In this document: positions 15,484-24,285 of the stretch, one piece after another
Layout: every line of letters starts with the position of its first letter
Position numbering within the stretch: position 1 is the first letter of the stretch
Source of the DNA: Pseudanabaena sp.
GTDB lineage: Bacteria; Cyanobacteriota; Cyanobacteriia; Pseudanabaenales; Pseudanabaenaceae
Length of the DNA: 64,000 bases
Direction: 5' to 3'
Assembly (NCBI GenBank): GCA_003249015.1
Contig: QBLS01000006.1
Coordinates: forward strand, 142,865 to 206,864
Position numbers and translations under genes: made by a program
Notes under the pieces: generated by a model
Seen by the model: only the letters and a program-made list of their open reading frames with translations
The model's database searches: none
What the model was told of the DNA's origin: nothing

Positions 15484-15834
15484 TCACAAAAATCCGATGG
15501 CTCCCGCAAGTAAGATCGTCATCAGCGCAATCACCACAGGATGGATAATTACCGACCAGACTAGAGGGATTTGGATTCCTTCAAAGAGAGGAAATACTAA
15601 TCTAGCGATCGCGGCATTGACCATTAAAAAGCAGAAAGCCCAGAGGGGAATCCAACGTAGGTTTAAGCCAACTAAAGATAACCACACAAAAATATTGGCG
15701 ATCGCAATGCTGCCAGAACCTTGCCCCAAAGCTTTAAGTGAGCTAATGGGTTGATGGGGCGACATTTTGACCAATCCTGCCCATGTTATGGCAGCAAGTA
15801 CGCCACAGGCGATCGCATCCAAAAAAAACTGCAT
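15484..15834 (-). CDS. integral membrane protein, unknown (116 aa)
   Basis: I do not recognise the family. The protein is almost entirely hydrophobic, with three to four membrane helices (about residues 3-22, 42-62, 64-84 and 90-114) and few charged residues. No signal for enzymatic function is visible. It is monocistronic between two perfect palindromes and a repetitive element. The ATG at 15834 is the only good start. It lies convergent to the small membrane protein at 15150, with which it need not be related. Confidence 0.65.
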   Translation of the reverse strand: MQFFLDAIACGVLAAITWAGLVKMSPHQPISSLKALGQGSGSIAIANIFVWLSLVGLNLRWIPLWAFCFLMVNAAIARLVFPLFEGIQIPLVWSVIIHPVVIALMTILLAGAIGFL

Positions 15835-15882
15835 ATATTTTTCACATCTAGTGAATTAAAAACCAAACTCAGTAAGAGTTTT

Positions 15883-15997
15883 TATAGCTGTAGCCAGTCT
15901 TGTTAGGGCATAAACCCAGAATACGAGTGGCGGCGCGAAGCGCCGCTACTTGCTTCTTGGGTTTTAATTTGTCTTAATACAAGTCTCTACAGCAATA
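15883..15997. repeat. family-1 palindromic element, copy 1 (about 115 bp)
   Basis: The ends read TATAGCTGTAGCC and a diverged reverse complement; the centre has the GGCGGCGCGAAGCGCCGC core and the GGGTTTTAATTTGTC motif. Other copies are at 24001-24115, 50352-50471 and 60588-60701. A half family-2 element (GTGAATTAAAAACCAAACTC) lies just before it. Confidence 0.75.
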
Positions 15998-16120
15998 AAT
16001 CAAGAAATGAACTGGCCATTTCTTGGTTTGGCATTATCTGTCATTGAGTAGGGTTTAGACTCAAACCCAGATCAATAAAAAGCTTAAAAGCGTTGCCTTG
16101 CAACGCTTTTAAGCTTTTTA

Positions 16121-17695
16121 TTATTCAATACGTGCAGGAATGCCTTGACGGCGTAATTCTTCAATGCGTTGCTGAGCAACATTTGGATCGCGATAGGCTC
16201 CTATCTGTACCTGACCATCGCTAGGACGAATATAGGCTTCCCGCTCAACTTGCTGGGCACTAGCTGCGTAGCTGCTCTCAACGACAACTCGATAGCTACT
16301 TGCCGCAGGTGCAGCGCTAGATGCAGGAGCAGGTGCAGCAGTCAAAGGAGCCGCGTACTTGACCTGTGGAGGATTACTACGCGCTGCCACAGTTGGAGCT
16401 GCTGGAGCTGCCGCAGGGCGAGAGGTAGGTGCTGCGGCTCTAGTCACCCTCACTGGCTCTTGTCGTCTCGCAGGTGGGCTGTAAGAACGGGCAGGTGCAG
16501 GTTCTTCATAGCTCCTTTGCACAGGTGCGGGGGGAGGATTGTAACTGCGTTGGATTGGAGCGATCGCTGGAGCGAGAGGCGCAACGGAGATGGGCGGCAA
16601 AGCAGCGGAAGGAACGGTTCTTAAAGGCGCGGAGGGCACAAAGGAAGGTCTAGGTGCAAATAAACCAGATGGTCTTTGAGCAGGAATTGCCGAAAGACTC
16701 TTGGGGTTGAGGCTCTGGTTATCAGCTTTATTTGGCGAATCTGGTTTGTCCTTAATTAACGCTTCAATAGTCAAAGCCGAAGAACTCTTATCCTTGGTAA
16801 AAGGAATGAAACTAACCGCTTCATCGGCATTTTTTCCTTGCTGCAAATTAAGTTCACTGCCTAGTTGAGCAGTAGGACTAATTTCAGGGGATTGCTCTTG
16901 AGTCGTTTTAGGCGTTGCTTCAGGCTTAAATAGTTTCATTACGCCCGAGGGGTCAACCATCAGGTAGCCGATCGCTGCACTAGAAAATAGCAATAGCAGT
17001 AAGGAAATAATTCCGACAGGATTCATTAAGCTATGGAGAGGGCTTCTTTCTCTAGCTATGTTGGGAACTGACGAAAACTCTTGATTGGCAGCTTCTTGAT
17101 ATTGCTCAGCATAGTCATTGGCAAAGCTCTGCAAAATATCGTCATCATCGGGCTGGGGCAGTTGCGCCATTTTTGGAGAGTTAGGGCGATCGCTTCCCAG
17201 TGTGTCTTCCCCATAGCCATTCATATCCTGTATATATGCCGATCTCTCGTCTACAAGATCGTTCTCAATCTTCTGAAGATCTTCTAATCCCTTGTAGCGG
17301 TGCAACTCTGCGGCGGATATGTTAGCAACTAACCCTGTATCTACTGCGCCTATTGGTGGCATCACGGGCATTTGAATCGTGCGGCGATCGCTCTGAGGCT
17401 CTACCGAAGAAGAGATCATCGCAGGATAGAGAGCTTCGGACAGGCTAGGCGATGTCCAGATCGATTGCGTAGAGACGGCGCGAGGTCTAAATGGATTGAG
17501 ATAGGAAATAGTTTGACCATTATCTTGCCAATGGCGGTAACGATCTAGCTCATCATTGAGGCTAGCATCCAAGCCAGCTAGGGCAGTTTGTAAAGCGGAT
17601 GACTTAGCGATCGCTGGCAAAAAGTCAGGCTCCGCATCAGCGACCTTAGATTTTCTGGAAATAGTGGGGGAAATAGGAGAACTCAATGTTTGCAT
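16121..17695 (-). CDS. SPOR-domain membrane protein
   Basis: This 524-residue protein has a long cytoplasmic, low-complexity N-terminal part, one membrane helix at about residues 225-247 (GIISLLLLLFSSAAIGYLMV), a Pro/Ala/Ser-rich linker (about 330-465) and a C-terminal SPOR domain (SYRVVVESSY... QVQIGAYRDPNVAQQRIEELRRQG). SPOR domains bind denuded peptidoglycan glycans at division sites, so a septal role is likely. The domain ends abruptly after IPARIE, so it may be slightly short. It is 12 bp downstream of a sigma-70-like gene in the same direction; the pair looks like an operon and may be linked functionally. A hairpin of AAAAGCTTAAAAGCG type follows the stop. Confidence 0.8.
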   Translation of the reverse strand: MQTLSSPISPTISRKSKVADAEPDFLPAIAKSSALQTALAGLDASLNDELDRYRHWQDNGQTISYLNPFRPRAVSTQSIWTSPSLSEALYPAMISSSVEPQSDRRTIQMPVMPPIGAVDTGLVANISAAELHRYKGLEDLQKIENDLVDERSAYIQDMNGYGEDTLGSDRPNSPKMAQLPQPDDDDILQSFANDYAEQYQEAANQEFSSVPNIARERSPLHSLMNPVGIISLLLLLFSSAAIGYLMVDPSGVMKLFKPEATPKTTQEQSPEISPTAQLGSELNLQQGKNADEAVSFIPFTKDKSSSALTIEALIKDKPDSPNKADNQSLNPKSLSAIPAQRPSGLFAPRPSFVPSAPLRTVPSAALPPISVAPLAPAIAPIQRSYNPPPAPVQRSYEEPAPARSYSPPARRQEPVRVTRAAAPTSRPAAAPAAPTVAARSNPPQVKYAAPLTAAPAPASSAAPAASSYRVVVESSYAASAQQVEREAYIRPSDGQVQIGAYRDPNVAQQRIEELRRQGIPARIE

Positions 17696-17707
17696 AGTGT
17701 CTTTACC

Positions 17708-18334
17708 TCAGGCAGTAACAGCGGTTTGAGCTAGGTAAATGTCTCGGATGTCGGCGGGTAGGGCTTCTTCGAGGGCATGATAAGCCTTGACCAGAAGCTG
17801 TTTAACATCACTAGCCGAGATGTTTTCGCCTTCAGCGTGTAAATAAGCCGCAATGCGGGTATGGCTCCACTGAAAAGTCTGGGATAACAATAAAATTAGA
17901 CGCAGATTCCCCGACATTTGATTTAGGGCTTGGTTAAGATAGCACCAAAATACGGGCGGTGTATCTTTTAGAGAATATTGAATATCTTCAACGGGGGGAA
18001 CTTCGGCACGGTTGATCATCATCGCCGCAATGTTAATTAACCAACTTTGCAATGACAATTTTGGCAGGTTTACCCGCAAGTCAAGGACTCGCATTTCGTG
18101 GTAGATATATTCCCAAGTCTTCACAAATAAATAGTCAGATTGCACAGGCGATCGCGTGGCTGTGCCAATCAAGGTATATAAAACCTGTCCATAGCGACAA
18201 AAAATCGCGGCAAAATATTGTCCTTCTTCAGGGTGACGCTGAAATAGGGTCACCAGTTCGCGATCGCTTTTCTGAAAAAGCGCCTGAATCTTGGGATGAT
18301 GAATTTCGGGAAGGGGAGGAAGCTGCACAGTCAC
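17708..18334 (-). CDS. sigma-70-like (divergent ECF-type) protein
   Basis: The 208-residue protein resembles a sigma-70 region 2/4 arrangement: a first helical half (DRELVTLFQRHPEEGQYFAAIFCRYGQVLYTL) and a C-terminal helix-turn-helix-like half (LLLSQTFQWSHTRIAAYLHAEG...SASDVKQLLVKAYHALEEAL). The motifs are more diverged than in typical ECF factors, so it may be a sigma-like regulator rather than a true sigma factor. In cyanobacteria such genes sit beside SPOR-type membrane proteins, as here (12 bp). A membrane partner could act as an anti-sigma factor, but that is inference. Confidence 0.65.
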   Translation of the reverse strand: MTVQLPPLPEIHHPKIQALFQKSDRELVTLFQRHPEEGQYFAAIFCRYGQVLYTLIGTATRSPVQSDYLFVKTWEYIYHEMRVLDLRVNLPKLSLQSWLINIAAMMINRAEVPPVEDIQYSLKDTPPVFWCYLNQALNQMSGNLRLILLLSQTFQWSHTRIAAYLHAEGENISASDVKQLLVKAYHALEEALPADIRDIYLAQTAVTA

Positions 18335-18691
18335 GGCGGTTGCTAGCTCACTGGTCTAGGTTTGCAAATTTGATGCACACATACTAGCAGCAAAGTTTGA
18401 TATTGCAACCCGCAGTTACAACTAAAATTATTCTCACAATCAGAATCACTACATAGCTTGTTGAGACTTGTTGTCGCCCAAGGTGTTTTTAAAACGACTG
18501 TTTTAGCCAGCCTTTTTTAAAACATCTTTTTTGGAGGAGCGCAAGATAAGTAGCTAGGCAAAATAAATATAAAGCCCTAAAAACTTTTGCACATGTGCAG
18601 CGTGCGCCAAAGGCTTTAGGGCTTTATATCTCAGTTACTTAAATACAAGGCATAATTTATTGTGCCTTGTATTTAAGTAGCTAAAAATAAA
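18335..18691. other. gene-free gap with two large inverted repeats
   Basis: Two stems stand out: 18567-18581 with 18615-18629 (15 bp, ATATAAAGCCCTAAA type, 33-nt loop), and 18636-18652 with 18663-18679 (17 bp perfect, 10-nt loop). The second ends 12 bp before the lipoprotein ATG, so it could control translation or be the end of a mobile element. The first 200 bp show no further structure. Confidence 0.6.
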
Positions 18692-19045
18692 ATGAAAACA
18701 CTATTTAACTTAAGTTTGACTGTTGCATTCACGGTCTTGCTCAATGCTTGCGGAGGAGGTGAGCCTGTTACTCAAAAGGACGTTTCAGCTTCAATTACAG
18801 CTACTTCCACCAATGAGGTAACAAAAATTGATGACTCTCTATGGACTGATAAAGACAAAGGAAATGCGATTAACAATTGCAAATTTGGCAGAAAAGACGC
18901 TGACCCTGCGAAGCTTGAAAAAATGTGTGATTGCTATTTGAGAAAGGTTATTGAGCTAAGTCCAAATCCTGCGAAACAATCAGAGATTTCGACAAGTAAT
19001 GCTATCAAACTTAATGCTGATTGTGTTAAAGAATCAGGCTTGTAA
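18692..19045 (+). CDS. small lipoprotein, unknown function (117 aa)
   Basis: A signal peptide with lipobox LLNAC (Cys20) predicts a lipid-anchored protein. The mature part begins GGGEPVTQKD and includes Cys residues in NNCKFGRKDAD, KMCDCYLRK and NADCVKE, whose pattern (C...CXC...C) suggests disulphides or a small compact domain. I do not know its role. The start is preceded within 12 bp by a perfect 17-bp hairpin and has no clear Shine-Dalgarno sequence. A terminator hairpin follows. Confidence 0.75.
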   Translation: MKTLFNLSLTVAFTVLLNACGGGEPVTQKDVSASITATSTNEVTKIDDSLWTDKDKGNAINNCKFGRKDADPAKLEKMCDCYLRKVIELSPNPAKQSEISTSNAIKLNADCVKESGL

Positions 19046-19083
19046 TGAGAGATATATAGCGTTTACCAGTCTAGTGAAGTACG

Positions 19084-19118
19084 GTTTTGTTTCCCCGCCA
19101 AAGGCGGGGAAACAAAAC
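19084..19118 (+). terminator. perfect 16-bp hairpin terminator after the lipoprotein gene
   Basis: Arms 19084-19099 and 19103-19118 with loop AAA, a GC core and A/T outer ends. Confidence 0.75.
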
Positions 19119-19256
19119 TTTGTACCTCAACAACAATACTGCGCTTTGCGCTTAATTAAAACCAGATAACTTTGGGAAAATGTCTCAGGGCAATGCTTGC
19201 CTAAGGTTATCCTTACTACTCAAAGCCTCAATAGATTGTATATTTAGTGATCGAAA

Positions 19257-19496
19257 ATGAAAGGTGTTTTATCCAGAATTATCATCTTTGGAATTTCATT
19301 TCTATTCTTTACGATTGGATTTATCCAGATTCACTTTGGTTATGTCCTATCAGGTAGAACAGGCAACCAACAAAGAATTTATATGCTAGACGACCCGAAA
19401 AAATTCTGGGCAATTACTTCTATTCCAATAGCTGTTGCCTCTCTCTTATTCCTTTATGGTGTAATCCTACTTATACAGAAAGAAAAAGCAAAATGA
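19257..19496 (+). CDS. small two-helix membrane protein (79 aa)
   Basis: Two hydrophobic segments (about residues 5-27, SRIIIFGISFLFFTIGFIQI, and 52-72, ITSIPIAVASLLFLYGVILL) flank a polar middle, and the C-terminus is basic (QKEKAK). No family is recognised and no ribosome site is strong, so it is a moderate call. It is monocistronic between a terminator and a degenerate family-2 element. Confidence 0.55.
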   Translation: MKGVLSRIIIFGISFLFFTIGFIQIHFGYVLSGRTGNQQRIYMLDDPKKFWAITSIPIAVASLLFLYGVILLIQKEKAK

Positions 19497-19511
19497 GGAT
19501 TTTTTTGTAAG

Positions 19512-19600
19512 TAATACCAAATAAAGAAATGGCATAGTCATTCCTTTATAAAAATATACGGAATTTGGGCTTCAATTCACAGAAGTGTGACTAGCTAATT
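19512..19600 (-). repeat. degenerate family-2 element
   Basis: It keeps AATACCAAATAAAGAAATGG at one end and TTCAATTCACAGAAGTGTGA at the other, in the orientation opposite to 57999-58099. It has decayed in the middle. Confidence 0.5.
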
Positions 19601-19653
19601 AATCCATACTTAGTACTATAGTTTCTAGGTTTTATATCAGGATAATAGAAATT

Positions 19654-20319
19654 ATGAAAATCTATCGCAGCATTGCTAATATTAATATTTACGACTCTCC
19701 GCATCTTGATCGCCTAGCGACGCAGATGGCTAAAGGAAGATACTTACAGGTATTAAATGAAGAATCCAGTTATTTAGAGATTCAATTATTAGAAGATAAC
19801 TATCAAGGTTTGCTTGATCGCCAAGATTTATCGAAGTTAGAAATTAGCGATCGCCAAAGTTTTATTGATAGTTTACCGCCAGCTTTGAGTAGCCAAGAAA
19901 TTAGCGATCACCTTCCCCAAGTAATTGATTTTGTGCAGCAAGCAATGGCATTGCCGAATCAATATCTTTGGGGTGGGACGGTTGCCCCTAATTATGATTG
20001 CTCTGGGTTAATGCAAGCTGCTTTTGCTTCGGTGGGCATCCTGATCCCTCGCGATGCTTATCAACAGGAAGCATTTGGCGATCGCGTGGATTTAGCCTCT
20101 CTTCAAATTGGTGATTTGCTATTTTTTGGCAACTTTGACAAAGCCACCCATGTCGGTATTTACATCGGCAATGGAGAATATATCCATAGCTCTGGTCAAG
20201 AACATGGTCACAATGGCATTGCCATCAGTGCGATCGCGGGAACTGACCAAGTTTCACAGTGGTATGCCAGCCAATTGCGCGGCGCGGCAAGAGTTACTGC
20301 GTTTCAAGGATCATTGTAG
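19654..20319 (+). CDS. NlpC/P60 cell-wall endopeptidase
   Basis: This 221-residue enzyme should cleave D-gamma-Glu to diamino-acid bonds in peptidoglycan stem peptides. The N-terminal 65 residues form an SH3b-like domain. The catalytic NlpC/P60 domain follows, with Cys116 (NYDCSGLMQAAF), His166 (THVGIYIGNG) and His178 (YIHSS), all intact. It lacks a signal peptide, like the characterised cyanobacterial SH3-NlpC enzymes, so it may act in recycling. It is monocistronic, ending before a family-2 repeat. Confidence 0.92.
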   Translation: MKIYRSIANINIYDSPHLDRLATQMAKGRYLQVLNEESSYLEIQLLEDNYQGLLDRQDLSKLEISDRQSFIDSLPPALSSQEISDHLPQVIDFVQQAMALPNQYLWGGTVAPNYDCSGLMQAAFASVGILIPRDAYQQEAFGDRVDLASLQIGDLLFFGNFDKATHVGIYIGNGEYIHSSGQEHGHNGIAISAIAGTDQVSQWYASQLRGAARVTAFQGSL

Positions 20320-20336
20320 TGCGCTAATTCTTGAGT

Positions 20337-20440
20337 AGTATCAATTCATACAAGTGTGACTACACTTGCGTGAATTGAAAACCAAGCCCAGTATGCTTTT
20401 TCCAACCAAGAAATGGTGTAGCCACTTTTTGTTTTGTATA
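20337..20440 (+). repeat. family-2 palindromic element, copy 1
   Basis: Two hairpins, one around CAAGTGTGACTACACTTG and one around AAGAAATGGTGTAGCCAC, are joined by AAAACCAAGCCCAGTATG. About 104 bp; see 44706-44810 for the best-preserved copy. Confidence 0.65.
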
Positions 20441-20525
20441 ACGAAGAGAGTACAATTTTAGAGGTGTTAGGAATAAATATTTTGCTTGTGATTTTAGCAA
20501 GTGAATATCTTGTGATTAAAAGTTT

Positions 20526-22520
20526 ATGAGCGATCAGCAGCAACCAGAACCGATTAGAGATCGGGTCGAAGAAAATATCATTGAGTCAAAATCTGCTTTT
20601 TTACCTAAGTTTCGCTACATTTTGGTGATGCTGTTTTTAGGGGCAGTAATTAGTGGAGCTGCCACTAGAAACTGGCAAATTACCAACAAACCTAAACCTG
20701 CCGTCAAAACTATGCAACCCCCCGTTGCTCAGCAAGGCAGCACACAGCCATTATTTGATCGCAATGGTTTTCCTGTGCTGAATCCGCCGCCACCTGCCGA
20801 TGCCGAAGTTTGGGAATGTGAAGTGGCGATCATGGGCGGATCTCTGGGCGGTGTCGCGGCAGCTTATCACTCCATGAAAACTGGAGCAACCACTTGTTTA
20901 ATTGAACTTACACCCATGCTCGGTGGTCAAGTTAGTTCCCAAGGGGTGAGTGCGATCGATGAGTCTCTGTTAATGCGCTATCGTCAGCAATTTCCCCTAA
21001 GCTGGACGCATTTTAAAAATATTCTTGCCAGTCAGCCAGCTCTTCCATCCAAGTATTCCTATCTGAAACCAGGAGCCGTGGTTGCCGATACCAATAGCTG
21101 TTGGGTGGGGCATCTTTGCTTCACGCCTTACTCAGGGGAACTCGGCTCCGAGGAGTTTTTGAAAGAGTCGCAGCGTTCTTCCCCGAATAGTAGATGGGGA
21201 ACTCAGATTGCATTTAAGGGGGCAAGTTTTAATGAGCAGGGCGATCGCATTACGGCGATTTATGGAGTTAGGCGGACTCCCCGTGATCCTAATTATTTAG
21301 TGAAGGGGCGCTTGTCCCGTGAGCTTGAGCAATGGTTTAAATGGGAATCGGATCAGGTATTTGACAAAAAGCCGATCCGATTACAGCCGCCTGCGGGCAA
21401 GCAAATGATTGTGATCGATGCTACTGATACTGCTGAGCTAATTGGTTGGGCAAATCTACCCCATCGTCTGGGCGCGGAGGGCTTTACGACCACAGGAGAG
21501 GTTCATGCTGTCGCCGATAATCCTGATTGCACCCAAGCTTTTACATTTCCCTTTGTTCTAAAAATTGACGATGACGGTGGGCGATCGCTAAAAGAACTTC
21601 GCAAAGTAGAACCAGGGTTTTCTCGCGAAGAACATCGCCGTGATTATGACTTGGGCAGGTTCCCGATGTTTGAAGGCAATAGTGTATTTAACTATCGCCG
21701 CATCGTGAGCATGAATCGTGATAGCGATCCCTTTCTGGCGATTCCTGCTAAGGGCGACATGAGTGTAATCAATTGGAATCGGGGTAATGATTGGGGCATC
21801 ATGAATCCGCCTTTAATTTTGACCGATCAACAAATCCAGAGTTCAGGACAACAACAAAACTGGCTGGGTGGACTAAACCCTAACGCGCTTAAAGATGGCG
21901 AAAATCATGCCCTGCTTTTTGCAGAATGGCTAATTGATAACTACGCCTCGGCGCAGTTTCCAATACGAATGATGTCAGGCTTTGACAGCCCCATGCCTAC
22001 AGAATCGGGCTTAAGTATGTATCCCTATATTCGGGAAGGTCGGCGCATCCTCGGTCGTAGAGCCTATGAACAAGAAGAGTTCATGATGCGTGAGCAGGAT
22101 ATCCGCAATGACATGGAAGGCGCTCGTGACTTTAGCCCCACTTCGATAGGCATTACCCACTACGCGATCGATATGCATGGCTGTCGCTATCGCAATTGGG
22201 AACCATCAAAGTCGCCTAGCTCTGCTCCCGCCAATGAAGACAAGGTGCGTCCAATTATTCTTCCATTTGAGAGCCTGATTCCCCAACGCATCGACAATTT
22301 ATTGATTGGTGGTAAGGCGATCGCGGTGACGCATATCGTCAATGCGGCTACTCGTGTCCATGTCGGCGAATGGTCAGCAGGGATTGCGGCGGGAGTAGCC
22401 GCCGCTTGGATTATCGCTCAAAATGATCCATCCCTCACTCCGCAAGCAATTTTAGATCGGGGCAGAATTGGCGAATTACAGGATATTTTGCGATCGCAAG
22501 GAGTCCCTATTGAGTGGTAA
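20526..22520 (+). CDS. FAD-dependent oxidoreductase, membrane-anchored
   Basis: The 664-residue protein has a single membrane helix near residues 30-48 (YILVMLFLGAVISGAATR), a Pro-rich linker, then a dinucleotide-binding fold at about residue 95 (VAIMGGSLGGVAAAYHSMK) with a second FAD contact near the C-terminus (NLLIGGKAIAVTHIVNAATR, about 595-614). This matches the FAD-dependent oxidoreductase family of PF12831 type. The substrate is unknown. The N-terminal anchor followed by the enzyme suggests a periplasmic or thylakoid-lumenal location. ATG at 20526 has no strong ribosome site. It is monocistronic. Confidence 0.8.
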   Translation: MSDQQQPEPIRDRVEENIIESKSAFLPKFRYILVMLFLGAVISGAATRNWQITNKPKPAVKTMQPPVAQQGSTQPLFDRNGFPVLNPPPPADAEVWECEVAIMGGSLGGVAAAYHSMKTGATTCLIELTPMLGGQVSSQGVSAIDESLLMRYRQQFPLSWTHFKNILASQPALPSKYSYLKPGAVVADTNSCWVGHLCFTPYSGELGSEEFLKESQRSSPNSRWGTQIAFKGASFNEQGDRITAIYGVRRTPRDPNYLVKGRLSRELEQWFKWESDQVFDKKPIRLQPPAGKQMIVIDATDTAELIGWANLPHRLGAEGFTTTGEVHAVADNPDCTQAFTFPFVLKIDDDGGRSLKELRKVEPGFSREEHRRDYDLGRFPMFEGNSVFNYRRIVSMNRDSDPFLAIPAKGDMSVINWNRGNDWGIMNPPLILTDQQIQSSGQQQNWLGGLNPNALKDGENHALLFAEWLIDNYASAQFPIRMMSGFDSPMPTESGLSMYPYIREGRRILGRRAYEQEEFMMREQDIRNDMEGARDFSPTSIGITHYAIDMHGCRYRNWEPSKSPSSAPANEDKVRPIILPFESLIPQRIDNLLIGGKAIAVTHIVNAATRVHVGEWSAGIAAGVAAAWIIAQNDPSLTPQAILDRGRIGELQDILRSQGVPIEW

Positions 22521-22548
22521 CGCGCAAGCTAATTGCGCCGCAATTAGC

Positions 22549-23598
22549 TCACTTTGATTCGGTAATACTTTGAGCATGGTTAAACACAGCTTTGACAAAA
22601 TGCAGCATATTTTGCTGCATTTGTTGTGAATTGGCTGACACGACTCGATCTAGAGACGTGTAATAGGTGGCGGCTAGCTTAGGACGACTGCTGGTCTTGA
22701 CCATCCATAATCCATCAGCCACACTCGCCCTGATTTCTACCATAATCTCTGGATTTTCTGGCAGTTCAAAACTACTGGAAACACCTTGCAAAGCCTTAAT
22801 GCGATCGCGCTCATCGCCTTTAACCCAAACCGTTGCCACTAGATAAGGACTCACAGACAGCAAGTCATTATGTTGCACTGATCGGGATGCGTGGAGGTAA
22901 AGTAACTGGAGCCAAGGTAAAGGATAAATAACCTCCAAGCCACTGTATCCACTGAGTTTAGAAGTTACAGCCAACCCATCAAAATATTCAATCACTTGCC
23001 GCCAATTGCTACTAAACCTATTTGCCACATTGGGGCTGAGAAATAAATTTCCCCAGACACTATGTTGCCAAGGTTGCATATCCATGAAATGCATATACTC
23101 CGCAAACTCATGGGCTAACCTTACTGAGCTTTGAGCAACCAGTGCGTAGATATCTTGCCAGCAAAAATAAGACATTGAGGTATTAACGTCATCACGAGGT
23201 CGAAGGTAGTGTTGCACAGCTACTTCGCTCTCCAAAATCTCGGTGTCAATCAGGCAATAGCTGTTACTGATTAGAGCCACATAGGTTAGTTTGTTGCTTT
23301 GACTTGCGGACTTAAGTAAGTCATCTAGGGAATGTTTGCTAAGTTCGCTTTCTAAGCGATGCTCACACAAGATGTCGAAATCTTGGCATTCCAATAATAT
23401 ATCGGGCTGTATCGCCGATGTTGTATAGGGATAGGTAGTAGCTTTAATAAATTCTGAACTAGAATTCCCCGCCCGTTGGGTCATGAAGTCAACTAACTCC
23501 TGTCCCAAATCTGGAATGTTTTCCAACAAATATTCCCAAGAGAAAGCAAAACGCTCTCTTTTACTTAAGCTCTGTGGCAGTAAAAAGATATTACTCAT
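22549..23598 (-). CDS. hypothetical protein with possible PD-(D/E)XK-like N-terminal part (349 aa)
   Basis: The family is not recognised. Residues 58-120 (IQPDILLECQDFDILCEHRLESELSKHSLDDLLKSA...LTYVALIS) follow the strand pattern PDIxxE...xxExK...QLxxY of restriction-endonuclease-like proteins, but the final Lys is replaced (CEHRLE), so catalysis is doubtful. The C-terminal half contains helices and short strands with no motif I can name. Soluble, no signal peptide. It is monocistronic and convergent with the FAD oxidoreductase, ending 28 bp from it. Confidence 0.6.
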   Translation of the reverse strand: MSNIFLLPQSLSKRERFAFSWEYLLENIPDLGQELVDFMTQRAGNSSSEFIKATTYPYTTSAIQPDILLECQDFDILCEHRLESELSKHSLDDLLKSASQSNKLTYVALISNSYCLIDTEILESEVAVQHYLRPRDDVNTSMSYFCWQDIYALVAQSSVRLAHEFAEYMHFMDMQPWQHSVWGNLFLSPNVANRFSSNWRQVIEYFDGLAVTSKLSGYSGLEVIYPLPWLQLLYLHASRSVQHNDLLSVSPYLVATVWVKGDERDRIKALQGVSSSFELPENPEIMVEIRASVADGLWMVKTSSRPKLAATYYTSLDRVVSANSQQMQQNMLHFVKAVFNHAQSITESK

Positions 23599-24285
23599 AG
23601 CTGGACGCTATCTAACCTCGTTTCGCTACATTAGTGAAGTGATCATCACTTAAAAAGCAAGCACTGGCACGTTAGGCTCTCGCTCACTGGTTAGCTTCAT
23701 GCCCTCAGCAAAACTGGCTTTGCTGTATAAAAGCTTAAAAGATGATGCTAATGAAGGATAAACGAACTATTCTTAGAAATTCTCAGAGTATTTTTAAAAA
23801 TAATAGGTAAAGCCTAATAGCTTAAATTTTAAGTTAGATCAGGGTAAATATTTCTCTGATTTATGATTTCGTTTGAAATTGATTAGCTAGACATAATTGA
23901 GAACCAGAGCTAAAACTTGTGGCACAAGCTGCGCGAGCGCCATAAGTTTAGGGTTTTATATTTAATTGCGCCTAGGTACTGAATAATGTTAATCCCTATG
24001 TATAGCCGTAGCCATTCTTGTTAGGACACAAAACCAGAAGACGAGTTGTGGCGCGAAGCGCCGCAACTCGCTTCTTGGGTTTTAATTTGTCCTAATGCAG
24101 GTGGCGACAGCTATATGAATGTGTTGTCATACTTTCGCGCATTGAAAACTAACAAGAAATAGAGTAGGAAGAGAGTCGTACAGTTGGTAATAGCTATAAA
24201 GTGCTGATGGTTTACCTTAAAGAAAATGCGATAGTGCCTTAAAATGATGTGCTGAAGCATTAATTTTGCAACTTCGATCGCAGCT
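23599..24285. other. gene-free gap holding a family-1 element
   Basis: The first 400 bp hold no gene and no strong structure. A family-1 palindromic element occupies 24001-24115. The last 170 bp are upstream of the ABC ATPase gene and include a family-2-like fragment (GCATTGAAAACTAAC) but no clear promoter. Confidence 0.6.
24001..24115. repeat. family-1 palindromic element, copy 2 (115 bp)
   Basis: Ends TATAGCCGTAGCC and GGTGGCGACAGCTATA; core GTGGCGCGAAGCGCCGC. It aligns along its whole length with 60588-60701. Confidence 0.8.

Noticed and set aside
16169..16624. Plus-strand frame opposite the SPOR-domain gene
   Set aside because: Arg/Ser/Cys-rich composition is typical of a shadow of a Pro/Ala-rich region.
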